NCBI GenBank assembly: GCA_948567375.1
Contig: OX419761.1
Location: forward strand, 42,100,501-42,164,500
Reading direction: 5' to 3'
Length of the DNA stretch: 64,000 bases
Origin: Lunularia cruciata
Taxonomy: Eukaryota > Streptophyta > Marchantiopsida > Lunulariales > Lunulariaceae
The notes below the pieces were generated by a model. The model saw only the letters and a list, made by a program, of their open reading frames with translations. It had not been told where the DNA came from and did no database searches. Each line of letters begins with the position of its first letter. The stretch's first letter is position 1. Made by a program: the position numbers and the translations under genes. Positions 1 through 11,554 of this stretch are shown in pieces.

Positions 1-422
1 CCAAATTAAGTCTGTTAAGCAAATTTTGAACCATTGTAAGTCTTGTATTTCACTTAATTTCCGAGAATGGGCGGTTTTCAGTTCGGTTAGAAACAGTGAT
101 CTCAAGATCTTAACTTACTTTCAACAAGCAAAACTCTATCGCTCGGATATTAGCTGATTGCGAGGTAGAGCTGAGTGCCACATAAATAACACCATATGTA
201 GAGCGATATGCATCTCACGGATCATATCTTCTAAGAGTAAACATCTCACACTCTTGTTCTTTTCTCTGCACGCTGAGCAAAAGCGATTGCTGTTTGTAGA
301 GGAACAATTGTTTGTAGGATTCATTGATACCGAGGAAGACGCTCATATAGAGGAAAAGCAGCCAGCGTCAACATATCCAGAACGTCCGGACTTCCATCCA
401 GCTTCTAATTTCTTCAAGTCAA
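1..422. other. Left edge, no gene recognised
   Basis: The left edge of the window contains short open frames on both strands, but none resembles a known protein or shows convincing splice structure. It lies upstream of the decayed Cys-rich copy beginning at 423 and may hold its former promoter and 5' UTR. Confidence 0.4.
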
Positions 423-1026
423 ATGGCTTCAGTGAAATGCTCATCAGGATACCCCATCTGCAGGGACCCATGACTGCGTGCGAGGAAGCGTAGACCCCGC
501 GTATATCAATCTGATTCACAACCATTTGTCCTTGATTTGACTACTTGATTATTTAAATCTTGCACTTAGCTTGACCTCCTAGATTGAAGCGCGTGTAGAG
601 CTAAAGTGGACTGGACTAGTAGAGCCAAACCCACAGTGCAATCCAAAGCTGTACAGGTGAAGCTAATACTATGAGAAAGACACATAGATCTATAAGAGAG
701 ATTCAAAACGCGTGTTTTACGGCGGAATCCTGAATCGTTGGGTGAATGCAGATGCACTCGAAGCCTATAAAGTCGCGAGCATACACCACCAACATGCTGT
801 ACATGTGGAAACATGGACTGCCTGTGAGCTTCCAAGTAATTGGATGGGGAAGATTGAAACTGGTTCAGTCATTTGAAGTGCTACACTTCAAATAGGCATG
901 AATCAGTATACTATGGGTTTGACTCAAAGATGAAATGAGACTTGTAACTTAGAGCAACGGTAGCTACTGCTGTAACCTAGCATTCAATTTTTGTGATGAC
1001 CCAGGTGAAGTCCGGATCGCGAATGG
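423..1026 (+). pseudogene. Decayed copy of three-exon Cys-rich mini-gene (copy A)
   Basis: This copy has the same architecture as the intact genes at 4975-5692 and 22497-23169. Exon 1 (about 423-479) starts with ATG and keeps the PIC box. A 1-nt insertion after the RDP residues breaks the frame before the Asp-Cys end, and the expected GT donor reads GC. Exon 2 (752-823, exactly 72 nt, preceded by CAG and followed by GTGAGC) keeps the C-x2-C-x4-C spacing but has an in-frame TAA near its start. Exon 3 (about 1005-1026, after CAG) has a 3-nt insertion that creates an early stop. Intron lengths of about 270 and 181 nt resemble those of its relatives. The several independent lesions argue for a pseudogene. 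The assignment rests on exon length, splice sites and motif, not on a database match. Confidence 0.6.
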
Positions 1027-2887
1027 GTGCTAAGGAATTGAAAGATTGACAGGCAACTAGATGGAGAGCAAGTCTGAGTTGGTTTCTTGTTCTGTGTTGT
1101 GATTCATGACGGATACATGTAGCACTCTGATATGCATAAGTAGTGTGTAGATGATACTTCAATGATGAAATATTTCGAGATTCGGAAGTATTAAGATGTA
1201 CGTACGGTACATCTACCACTGCTATACACACTTTGTACAGATCGTACCTTATGTATCATTGAAAAACCATGCATTTGTCTGTACCTGTGGTGAGACAGCT
1301 CAGCTATGCGGGTACTAAAAGTTCTTGATGCGAAGTTTTTAAGTCCAAGGAAGTTCATATGCCAATGACATTCTTGAAGCTCTGCACCAAATCAAAGCCC
1401 ATAATCATCTCTGTGCGTAACTTCACTAATTCCTTCAAAATGATCACAATACCGCTTGGACTTCTCGTGCTTAGCGTTTGCCTAGTGAGAAAATCATGGG
1501 GCAGAGCAGATTTCAGGGGGGTAAGATGTTTCCACGAAGAAAAGGGCTGGTTTCTCCTCGGTGCTTGAACAAATCTTAAGCTTCAGATTCGGCTACGATG
1601 AATACTTGATGGGCTTGAGTGTCCGAAAATCTCTAAGCTAGGTGGATACAGAATGGGATGTCCTTCTGGAATTGATGATCGAATGCATACAGTACAAGCA
1701 CTCGAGAACAGTCAAATTCGGGATTATCCTAGTGCTGCTCAGGTACTAGGGGCTTTCTAAGACTTGTAAATTGTGGTCAAATTAGCCCTCGATCTCGAAC
1801 TCGCGAGGCATTCACAAGACCATCAGTATGATTCAATTTTAGTACGGCAGAAACGAAAATTAAGTTGATAAAGATTTAATAAAAAGTCCAGATTAAGATT
1901 TAATAAGCACTTGTCCGGAGTATTAGAAGTCATGTACAGTTCTATCCGTGTAGATGCTGACATTCCTCACATCTAGTTGCATGAATTAGTCTTCGAACTG
2001 TTAACTGTCTTCTTGTCTAAAATTGTGCTGGTACTTCAGAGTAGAATTTTCAAGGATTTGCCAAAAAAGGTCACGCATCACATCAAACGCTTTGGATAGC
2101 CCATGCTGCTCGCTCTCTGTGAAAAATTCTTTAGTCATATTCTACATTGAGTCTTACTACTATCTTTGTAGAAATTTCCAGCAGAAGCATACCTAGTTCT
2201 AGATCTCAACACAAACGAGGCAAGTATTCCGTCGGGCTCTCTAGTTTTGGCGGATCGGGGTGAAGATAAGGCAGGGAAACGTTACAATATAGTACACCCT
2301 AGTGGTGGATTTTCACAGCTCAGTCAAACCCAATCGACATCACCAAATAAGATCTTTCAGACTGAGTAAAGTCTCTCGGTGACAATGACCTAGTGCATAT
2401 AGTGTGACAGAAGTCGGTAGATAACGCACAACCATAGGAAGTTGATGAGCAGACTGGGCGCGATGGAACGCTTCGAATTGCTACACTTGTTTTCTTAAAT
2501 GTGCGGACACAATCAAAAGCCACTTGCAAGCCCTAGCCACTTGAAGATTATGAGAACATAATGTGAAAGCGCCATATCATAAGCGTGGATCGGTCGACAG
2601 CGTTTTCAGTTCTTTTCACGTGTTCGAGATGTCTCTCTTGCCTAACAAATAACAGTCCTCCGGAAATTACAAGTGAACGAATTCGAAAGCTTATAAGAAC
2701 ACGAAGGAGAAACCTAAGAACCCAATGTATGGGAGTTAAAATTGCAGATTTCTTCTCGTCCTTTGGAGATTCAACTGAGACCGGCTAGTTGGAGAATATC
2801 TTAGTGACAGAGGTGGTGCCCGGGATAGGTCGTGTTCGGGATTTTCGTGACTTTCTTTCTGGATACGTGGATCTGAGGGAGACAAAT
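1027..2887. other. Intergenic, no gene recognised
   Basis: Only short, unconvincing open frames are present. The final few hundred bases should contain the promoter and 5' UTR of the PYR/PYL-like gene starting at 2888. An in-frame TAG (2785-2787) precedes the open frame, so no N-terminal extension beginning with ATG is available in this exon. Confidence 0.4.
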
Positions 2888-3526
2888 ATGGTTGGGAGAA
2901 AAAACAATATGTTGATCAAGTGGTCCTGCGACTCTAGTAAGATGCTCCTGAACACTGGAAAGCTGGATCTAACGGAGAACGAAAGAGAAAGAGTCCTGAG
3001 GTTTCACCAGCAGCAGATTCTGGAGAATCAATGTGGAAACATGATTTTCAAAGAAATCGAAGCGCCTATCGATGCAGCTTGGCAGGTCTTGAGGCGGTTC
3101 GATAATCCACAATCGTACAAGAAATTCCTGCACAGCTCTGTCTTGATTCATGGGAATGGCGAACCTGGAAGCATTCGGCGAGTCAAATTGATTTCGGGAC
3201 TTCCAGGGATAGACAGCATAGAGAGGCTGGAAATTCTCGACGAAGTGAATCACGTCAGCAGCTTCAGGATCCTCGGAGGCGCACACAGACTGGAGAACTA
3301 CTGCTCAATCACCTCCCTCACTCAACGGATTATCAACGGGAAGCCCGTAACTTTGGTCACGGAGTCGTACGTCGTGGATGTTCCAGAAGGGAACACTGCG
3401 GACGAGACCGTCGTATTTGTGGACACCATAGCCAAGTGCAACTTAGATTCTCTCGGGAAAGTCTCGCAGACCCAGTACCGGGAGAGTTTAGAGATGAGAA
3501 ACAACGACACGGAAATGTACATGTAA
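2888..3526 (+). CDS. PYR/PYL/RCAR-type abscisic acid receptor-like protein (SRPBCC/START fold)
   Basis: A single open exon encodes 212 residues from the first in-frame ATG; PYR/PYL proteins are usually about 180-220 residues. The helix-grip (SRPBCC) region runs from about residue 53 to 195. Visible hallmarks are [10 protein letters not shown], whose Lys78 matches the ABA-carboxylate lysine (PYR1 Lys59); a gate loop SGLPG at 103-107; Glu112 in the ERL motif (PYR1 Glu94); the latch HRL at 133-135; Tyr138; Glu159 in ESYVVD; and Asn185 in KCNL (PYR1 Asn167). In the family these proteins bind ABA in the cytosol and nucleus and inhibit clade A PP2C phosphatases. The gate differs from the usual SGLPA by Ala to Gly. 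The N-terminal 50 residues are not recognisable. An upstream non-coding or coding exon cannot be excluded. Pocket and gate residues look intact, so an expressed gene is likely. Confidence 0.88.
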   Translation: MVGRKNNMLIKWSCDSSKMLLNTGKLDLTENERERVLRFHQQQILENQCGNMIFKEIEAPIDAAWQVLRRFDNPQSYKKFLHSSVLIHGNGEPGSIRRVKLISGLPGIDSIERLEILDEVNHVSSFRILGGAHRLENYCSITSLTQRIINGKPVTLVTESYVVDVPEGNTADETVVFVDTIAKCNLDSLGKVSQTQYRESLEMRNNDTEMYM

Positions 3527-4199
3527 GCAGGCCTGGGTAAGGTCACTACAAGACCACTAGAGCTATATCTTGTGTCTAACTTTTGCTATGGTTAATGCGC
3601 TCTGGTACTGCAAATTGTCATATTGTTATCACGATTCACCTGCAAGCAGCGGGCTGTTTAAGGGTCAAGTATGCAGCCATATCTGTGCATAGCAGAATGG
3701 GAAACTCTCAGGCAGATTGAGTTCAAAGCTTCACTATTTGCAGGTCTCGTTCCTGAACGAAGTGGTATTGGATCATGAGTCGAACTTGATTGCTTGTGTT
3801 GAAACCTTCATACTTGAAAAAGAACCTGGATGGCCGAGTGAGGGAAGGCGCTCAGTGGTACGTACCTTTCAGTTGTTGAGGGCTTGCAAATTAAGTCGGT
3901 CGGGATGTCAAGTTCAGTAAAACAGGATGGAGGAATCACATCTGCACCTAAGTTTCTAAGTAAACTTGTTGTTGTTACCTTGGTGAGAGCTTGAAGTTGG
4001 GTCAATTAAGCTTGCAGCTTATTGGCATATCCCAGATTGTTGCTTACAGTGCACGTGTTATCTCCTTGTGTAGGTCCAACTGGTAAGATCATCAACGTTC
4101 TTTGCCAGAATGAAGATTTGAACTGATCGACCGCATATTTGAGTATTCGAGGTCATATTACAGGTTGAACTCTAATTGCAAAGCAAGTTCAAACCAACT
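3527..4199. other. Downstream of the PYL-like gene, no gene recognised
   Basis: This stretch should hold the 3' UTR of the PYL-like gene. Short open frames on both strands show no recognisable motif. Confidence 0.35.
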
Positions 4200-4974
4200 G
4201 CAGTGAGCAGACTATAGTTTCTTCTGTATACAACTTCTAACTATTACTTCTTTCACACACCCCTTTCTACATGGATATGCGCATGCGCTGTACTCTAGCT
4301 TTGTACAGCCTGCGGATAGACGCTTGATTGTGGCTACAATGTTGCTAGAGATTTGAAGATGTTAGGCACTGGTGAATATCAGGGCTCTTGCAGTCTACAT
4401 ATACATTTCACGTCCAGCAGTGAGGTAATAGCTCACTGCTGGACGGTTTACGGAGCTAAATTTACCGCGGAAGTTTTCATTTGTCTTCTTTTCTGGGTTT
4501 AGAAGATCGCACTTCAGTTAAACATTAAACATTGCCTTGTACCTATTTTGTATCGAGTCAGGCTGATGGATACTCACCTATAAGGCGTTTGGATCGATCA
4601 TTGTCTCAAAGACTTTTGACGAAGTCACATGGACAGAACTTCGAATGTGCAAGTGGCAAGCGTGTTTAAACTGAAGAGAATATAAGAAATCGGGGATCAC
4701 CAACTGCAAATTTGACCTGGAATCAAAGTCTATTGGAACTTCAAAATACAACAGTGATGTTGTAATCTATGCATATATTTGTACAAGATGACGTTACTCC
4801 AAAGTCTAGCTGCATTTGGTAGCCATAAACTTCCGTCTATCTTCTTTCCCTAGGATGTTTGTCTCCTGATTCGATCTTCATGATCAAGAATCGGTTGACC
4901 TGATAGACAGAGTTGGTCAAACTAGTAGGTACTCCTGCGCTGAATATCATTTTCCTTCGTAAGGTCATCACGAT

Positions 4975-5692
4975 TCATTCCTCATCTGGGCACCTGTGCA
5001 GTCACACACGAAGTTAAGGCCATGAAGGTTAATAGAAGTCAGTAGATTTCGAGAGCTGGTGCATGCTGTTTGCCAAGTAGATTATAGGCAACCGAACGAC
5101 CATGAGAATGCTTTCTGAACTCTAAGACAATCTTTTTTTTCTAGAATCCGAGACATATCGTCACAAGGTTGTGCAGCATAAGTTGTTATTATAACTTCAA
5201 TTATAAATTATATAAATTATACTTCAATTATAGAATTATATTATAACTTAGAATCCTGATAAACTGTCGAGTATTGGCGGCCCTGAGAGCATGGATATCT
5301 TTACATGCAGTCAGTATCTCCACAAATGGGACATTTCGGTGGTGGATTTCCGCTTTGCGATTCGGTTTCTGGACACCTGATCACGACGGTAGCAAGCAAA
5401 CATTTAGCTTTCAATCAACATTCCTAGCAAGCATCGCGGCCGGATCTGTGTTCAAGGTGATCATCATTCTGAGCTGCTAAATCAAAGAGTGGACTCGGAT
5501 GAACAATCTAAACAAGAAGAAGTTCGTACAGATCATAGATAAAGCCAGGGGCTCAACCAAAAATGTGTTTCGAACAGAATTTCAAATGGTATAGTAAAAT
5601 TTATGGTGAACTGAAGTTGAGGTCAAAACTACTTACACGCAGTCGGTGTCATTGCATATGTGACACTTTGGAGACTTTTTTGTACAGGCCAT
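4975..5692 (-). CDS. Three-exon Cys-rich mini-gene, metallothionein-like 48-aa protein (copy B, intact)
   Basis: Exon 1 is 5637-5692 (ATG at 5692, 56 nt), exon 2 is 5305-5376 (72 nt) and exon 3 is 4975-4993 (19 nt with TGA). Introns of 260 and 311 nt have GT/AG ends (GTAAGT after exon 1, GTAAAG after exon 2; acceptors TCAG and ACAG). The spliced frame is open for 48 residues with nine Cys. C-x2-C-NDTD-C-x-C and C-PI-C-GDTD-C-x-C form two modules, joined by a Pro/Ser/Glu-rich linker and ending in PDEE. Each C-x-C is split by an intron, with the first Cys in the upstream exon and the second in the next. High Cys with one His and no Phe, Tyr or Trp resembles metallothioneins; no family was matched. 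It lies in duplicated segment 1 with introns carrying AT-rich low-complexity sequence. The function is an inference; a zinc-binding or redox role is also possible. Confidence 0.7.
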
Positions 5693-6599
5693 TGCGGTGC
5701 TGGTAACAAACGGAACTTTATGAGTACCCGTGCACAGGTTCGAAGAAAAATATCAAAGTATGGGGTACCTTGCGAAATCTAAGAGGGCCTCTATATTGAG
5801 TGTGCAAGGTATCCAGATCCAGATACAGCTGCAATGTAACGTGCTTGAGTGAATTCTGAGGACGACTCTGAGTGAATTTATGTGATATCCGGCTCATGGA
5901 AACTACGTGCAACCCACATAAGAATAAGGACCACAAAAGGAAGCGAGGACGTGCCTGTCTTTACAGTCACATGTACAGTTCGACGACCATCTACTATGCC
6001 AAACATTTGAATTTGATGTTCAACGACGGAACTTCAAAGAAAGGCTGATATGTTCTTGACTGTGATGAAAATCAAACTGAATATGCGCATGGGCAGTGAG
6101 AATTCATGACTACGGTGAGCGATTTGACAATATTGCGCTACTTCTCCTAAATTTCAAAGCAGGAATAGATATGCGCGTGCATATGCGTTCTCGTTCGACA
6201 CAGAGTTAACCAGTAAGAGTCAAATTCTTGAAGAATTTGGCAAGTTGGCAAGTTCGACAAAAGTTTCGAATTTGGACAAGTTGACGTTTTGGAATCAGGG
6301 AACAGAAGTACTACAGTACTTGTACTAACTCTTTTCCCAGTAGGTTTACTTTCTATTGGGACACCCTAGGTGTATAGTGATAATGAGCCCTGATGATAAT
6401 GTGATATAGTGATAATGATCGACGTCATCCGGACGAACCAAGAAGCTGACTTTCAGTTTCAGTATATACTCACATGTCAGACCAAGGTTTCATCTCAGGA
6501 CACGTCTGGAAAGCATCGGACTTAATCTTCGAGCAGATTGGAGTTACAAAGTATTCTAAGCAGGTAAAGGGTACAACTCCCTGGAAGCTTCTGTGTCGG

Positions 6600-6990
6600 G
6601 GTCCAAACAAACAAATCAAAGTTACAAGGTTTCATAGAGGTGAATCAGAAGAGATACAAACGAGTGAACAACAACGATCAATGTTACATTAGCAAACTCA
6701 TTGCAAGTAAAATTCACCTGATTATTCAAGTAGCTTTAACTAACCTGAACCTTTCAATTCCCTCACATCAAATTGCTTTGACCTTGGTTTCAATCTTCAA
6801 AGCTACACAGATTACGAGAGCGCAGTAGTACACGGTCACCATTGACGCTAGTGTACACAATATAGGGTAATGTAGAAGGTGTAGAGCATATCACGAACCA
6901 GTCTGATAGCGAGTGATTCATTAGCCAGGTGCAGAGTCAAAACACAAACCATTCACAATCTGTCAGCAAGTCAACTCTTCCAGCACTCAG
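6600..6990 (+). other. F-x-E-V-N-Q reading-frame locus, copy in segment 1
   Basis: From about 6634 a plus frame starting FIEVNQ runs open to a TAG near 6826. Similarity to the frame at 21917-22200 continues past that stop (YTVTIDASVHN versus YAVTVETSVHN). Similarity is seen both in nucleotides and in the conceptual protein. I do not recognise the protein. It may be an exon of an undescribed gene, here interrupted by a stop, or a conserved non-coding piece of the duplicated segment. Confidence 0.35.
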
Positions 6991-7176
6991 TTGACTGAAT
7001 CCTTTGTTCAGGTATATTCCGCGAAGTCAAAAAGAATTTGAGCTCTCCACGGAGTGTCTCTAGATATAGAACAATATAGAACACCATCAAAGCGAATCTC
7101 CAAGTCCACTGATCTTTTCCGATTTCTTCAAATAACAGATATCTTCAGCAAAATGCACCATCTTCAAGGACACTAG

Positions 7177-7876
7177 TGTTAGGATGTGGAGCCTGATCCG
7201 TCCGGTGTATTCTATCTGTGATGCTGAGATCTACGGCTCAGATCATCCAAGAGATTTCTTATCTAGGGCTGAGACATGTGTTTGACAATCCATGATGTCG
7301 GGGTGATACTTTGTGTGTGTTTCTTCTTGTTCTGGTGTGTGTGCAACAATAGAGAAAAAAACTCTGTGACCTGCAGAGTTAGGCTTTTATCTCGAGTTTA
7401 ATAGAGGTGTGCCTACGAGATAAGTTCTGTGTAATTTTTGGTAACTTTGATTTGCATGAGGCTGGTTATCAGACAGTGCAGGAGATAATAAGGAGAAGGG
7501 CGGATCAAGATAAGCACAGGAGGAACAGAGAGGACAGGGAAAGAGTTGGTTGGGGCAGAGCTTCCGCATTATCTTTGTGATATGTTATGAGAGTGAGTAA
7601 AAATCCTGAATCTGTCTAATCTGCACTGAGAGTGAGTAAAGATCCTGAATCTGTGTTGCTCGTGGATGTAGGAGCAAGTGACTATGAACCAATTAAATCT
7701 TGTGCACCTATTGATGAGTGAATACATTTTCTCTCTTGTCTTTGTCCCGAGATGTTTTTCCTTCCAATATATTTTCCTTTACTGCACAGGGTTGATCTCA
7801 ATATATAGCTGAATCTCAATATATGGAGCTGAAGACTATCCAAAGAGGAACAATAAATCTATAGAGATCCCGAACA
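7177..7876 (+). repeat. Copia-1 5' LTR
   Basis: About 700 bp from TGTTAGGATG to GAACA. It matches 12471-13268 along its length, apart from the microsatellite in the latter. A block with GGAGAAGGGC and GACAGGGAAAGA also recurs, inverted, at 25.8-26.1 kb. Confidence 0.82.
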
Positions 7877-7888
7877 ACTAGTATCAAC

Positions 7889-7900
7889 TAGTATCAGAGC
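7889..7900 (+). other. Copia-1 primer-binding site
   Basis: TAGTATCAGAGC differs by one base from TGGTATCAGAGC, the complement of the plant initiator tRNA-Met 3' end used by many plant LTR elements. It sits 12 nt after the inferred LTR end, and a related ACTAGTATCAAC copy fills the gap, so a small local duplication is likely. Confidence 0.6.
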
Positions 7901-8304
7901 GATAGGTTGAAGGAAAAACTAGCATCAGAGCAATAGGTTGAAGGAAAAAATAGTGAGAGCAATGGTAGGAGAGGAAGGAAAGGTCAAGTTAGACAGATTT
8001 TGATGATAAGGACTTTGGTTTCTGGAAAATGCAAATAGCGTACTACTTGTATCAGAAAAAGCTTTATGTCCCTCTCAAAGGTGTGAAACCAGAGCTCATG
8101 TTCTAGGAACACTGGGATTTGATGGATAGACAAACTTTGGGAGTTGTCGGCCTGACACTAGCTAGAAATGTGACATTCAATGTTTTGGAAGAGAAGAATA
8201 CAATAGGTCTACTAAAAGCTTTGTCTAATATGTATGAAAAACCCTATGCTTCCAACAAGGGTGTACTCGATGTATCATATTTTCAAATTGAAGATGAATG
8301 AAGG

Positions 8305-8725
8305 TGTAAAAGACCAAATCCAAGTAGAGAAATAGTAGAATGGAAACTCACATTGGGACACTTGAATGAGTGAAAACTCCGAATGCCTAGCATGAACTTT
8401 GGCTTTGGTATTTATAGGTAGCATACAAGGCCCTTGAGAAACTTCTCAAGAAGTTTTCTTGAACCGCTTACTTAGAGTGCGAGCCAAGTTAACTAGGAAG
8501 TTTCTCAAGAAGTTTTTTTCTAGAAGCCGCTTACTTGGCATGCAAGCTAAGCTAGTTAGAAGCTTCTAGAAGCTTCCTTCTAGAAGCTATCTGCTTGGAA
8601 CGCAAGTTAACTAGTCAGGAAATTTCCCAAGAAGCTTTCTAGATGCTTTTGGAATATTCTAGGCTAATTTGGCTTGTTCTCTACTTTGTTATCCTTACTT
8701 GGTCGCTAAATTCCATATTGTTACA
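8305..8725 (+). repeat. Solo LTR of the chromovirus family inside Copia-1 gag
   Basis: The 421-bp sequence starts TGTAAAAGACCAAA and ends TTGTTACA. It matches both LTRs of the chromovirus at 40984-46624, including the repeated TTCTCAAGAAG and CTTCTAGAAG blocks. The Copia gag frame is interrupted exactly here and resumes after 8725. No clean target duplication is visible (GAAGG on the left, AGTCA on the right). A solo LTR normally arises by recombination between the two LTRs of a full element. Confidence 0.85.
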
Positions 8726-11240
8726 AGTCACTCTGTCATAGATCATATTAATGAGTTCAACCTAATCACATGCCAATTAAGTTCAGAGGAAATTAGTTTT
8801 GAGGATAAAGTGCATGCTTTAATTTTTTGTCCTCTTTACCTTAAAGTTGGAGTGTAATTGTAAAAGCTGCAAGTAGTTCTTGTGGGTCAAACAAATTGAG
8901 GTTTGAGGAGATTCGAAATCTGATACTCGATGAAGATATTAGGAGAGAGTCGAGCATAAACCTTGGATTGGCCATGAGTACTCTTGAAAACAAAGGAAGA
9001 ACTATGCTTCGTAGTGACAATTGAAGTAGATCCAAGTCCAAGAGGAGAAGCAAGTCCAAGTCAAAAGGTGATGGATGTTTGCATTGTGGTAAGAAGGGGC
9101 ACACATGAAAGAATTGTTGGTTCATAAAGAAGAATCCAAGCAAGGGGTAGAATGAGGATGCAGTGAATGCAACTATAGAGGAAGTCAATGATGTTTTGAT
9201 CCTTAGTGTAAACAGTATTGTCCTATGGAGTCATGGATTCTTGATTCAGGAGTTTCTTTTCACTCTACCTCACAAAAGGAGTGTATGTTGAATTACATTG
9301 CTGGTGATTTTTGCAAAATTTATCTTGTAGATGATGAGCATTTAGATATTGTGGGGAGAAGTGACAGTTCTGTTAAAATGCTTGATCAGTCTATGTAGAA
9401 ACTGAAGAATGTTAGGCATGTTCCAGGTTTGAATAGGAATCTAATCTCAATTGGGCAACTTGATAGTGAAGGGTATGTCATAACCTTTGTAGGTGGTTCA
9501 TGGAAAATCACCAAAGGCATTATGGTGGTTTCCAGGGGGAACAAGCTGTGGACTCTCTACATCACCAACAACACCAAGGACACAGTGGCACCTGCAAATG
9601 CAGTATCAAATGGTAAGCTCTGGCATTGCATGCTTGGACATATGAGTGAAAAAGGCATGAAGGTAATGATGAAGAAGGACAAGCTATCAGATTTGAGAAT
9701 CGTTGATGTAGGTTTTTGTGAAGATTGCATATTTGGGAACCACAAAAAGGTTTGTTTCTTGAAGGGTGGAAGAGCACCTAGAACAGAGAAGCTAGAGCTT
9801 GGACACACAGATGTGTTGGGTCCTTCTCCACTTGCATCTCTTAAGGGTTCATAGTATTACATCACCTTCATAGATGACTCAACTAGGAAGGTTTGGGTAT
9901 ATTTCTTGAAGCACAAATCAGAGGTATTTGCCACTTTTATGAAGGTGGAAAAGCTTGGTAAAAAATGAGTCTAGTGTAAAGCTAAAGCAACTAAGATCTG
10001 ACAATGTTAGTGAGTATGACCATAGTGATTCAAGGAATTTTGTGCAGTACATGTAATCAAAATGGAGAAGACCTTACCAAACATACCGCATTAGAATAGA
10101 GTGGTTGAGCGCATGAATCACACTCTAAATGATAGAGCTAATAGCATGAGGATTCATGCTGGCCTACCAAGGTGTTTTGGGTTGAAGCAATCAACATTGC
10201 AGCATACTTGATCAAGAGAGGTCCATTAGTCCCCTTAGACCATAAGCTGCCCAAAGAGGAGGAGATAGGAAAACCTGTGCGTTTGTTGCACTTGAGAGTC
10301 TTTGGGTGTGTCTCTTATGTGCATGTCAGCGCAAAGAAAAAGGACAAGTTAGATGCAAATATGAAATATTTCTTTATTGGATATGGTGCAGATGACTTTG
10401 GGTACAAGTTTTGGGATGTAGAGAACAAGAAAATCATCATAAGCAAAGATGTGATATTCAATGAGTGTCTCCTTTACAAGAATAGAAACACTCTGGATTC
10501 TGATCGGGTAAATGAGTAGAACAAAGAAAAAAATCAGGTTGAGCTGCAAGAGATAACAAAAAATGATGTTATCATACATTTTTAGTGAAACTCTAAAAGC
10601 TCAGAAACTACTCTACCACAACCTCAACCACGTGCACCATAGTTGAGGAGATCTACAAGAATCACAAGACCACAAGCAAGGTATTCTCTCTCTCTACATT
10701 ACTTATTGAAAAATGGAAGTGAACCTGAATGTTATGAAGAAGCTATGCAAAGTGAAGACTTGATGAAGTGTGAGCTTTCCATGAAGTACAAGATGAAGTC
10801 CTTGGATAAGAATCAAACTTGGGAGCTCAACTTACTACCAAAAGGCAAAAAGGCATTACATAACAAGTGGGTCTACAAGGTAAAAGAGGAACATAGTGGT
10901 AGCAAACGGTACAAGGTAAGATTAGTTGTGAATGGATTCTAGCAAAAAGAGGGGATTAATTATATCAAGATTTTTCAATTTGTGGTCAAGCACTCAAGAA
11001 TTAGAGTGGTTCTCAATATAGTGGCGGCAAAAAATCTATATTTGGAGCAGATGAATGTAACTACTGCTTTTCTATATGGTGAGATTGATGAAGACATCTA
11101 TATGCAACAACTTGTTGGCTTTGCAGTCCCCGACAAGGAGAGCTTGGTATGCAGGTTGCAAAAAAGCCTATATGGTCTACATCATACACCAAGATTATGA
11201 TACAAAACATTTAACAAGTTTATAATCCGTAATAGATTTA

Positions 11241-11554
11241 CAAGATGTCAAGAGGATCATTGCTGTTATATCAAGTCTCTTGATAATAGTTTTATCATCT
11301 TACTTTTATATGGTGATGATATGTTGATAGTTGGACCTAACATACTAGAGGTTGAGAGATGGAAGAAAGAATTATCAAGAGAGTTTGCAATGAAGGACAA
11401 GATGTCAAGAGGATCATTGTTGTTATATCAAGTCTCTTGATAATAGTTTTATCATCTTACTTTTATATGGTGATGATATGTTGATAGTTGGACCTAACAT
11501 ACTAGAGGTTGAGAGATGGAAGAAAGAATTATCAAGAGAGTTTGCAATGAAGGA
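11241..11554 (+). repeat. 157-bp tandem duplication in Copia-1 RT
   Basis: Two near-identical copies (11241-11397 and 11398-11554) start CAAGATGTCAAGAGGATCAT. Each carries the RT catalytic box, so YGDDMLIVG is encoded twice. Confidence 0.93.

Larger units (their letters stand above)
4200..7000. repeat. Duplicated segment 1 (related to 17.9-19.2 kb and 19.8-22.4 kb)
   Basis: Matches by eye tie this segment to segment 3. Examples are the 20-base stretch reading GATTCGATCTTCATGATCAA at about 4870 and again at 20168, the minus-strand Cys-rich exons, a CAACGACG-containing block at 6020 and 21240, and the block ending near 6980 versus 22330. The order is the same in each: a minus-strand Cys-rich mini-gene on the left and a plus-strand F-(I/M)-E-V-N-Q reading frame on the right. 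Segment 2 is a shortened version. Ends are approximate. The right end of segment 1 is cut off by the Copia-1 insertion at 7177. Confidence 0.65.

Noticed and set aside
2969-3546. Minus-strand frames opposite the PYL-like gene
   Set aside because: Shadow frames; the plus strand has a full family match.
8305-8725. AAGCTTCT-rich block as a regulatory heat-shock-element array
   Set aside because: The GAA/TTC-like palindromes occur in all three LTR copies and are explained as LTR sequence; heat responsiveness cannot be judged from this alone.
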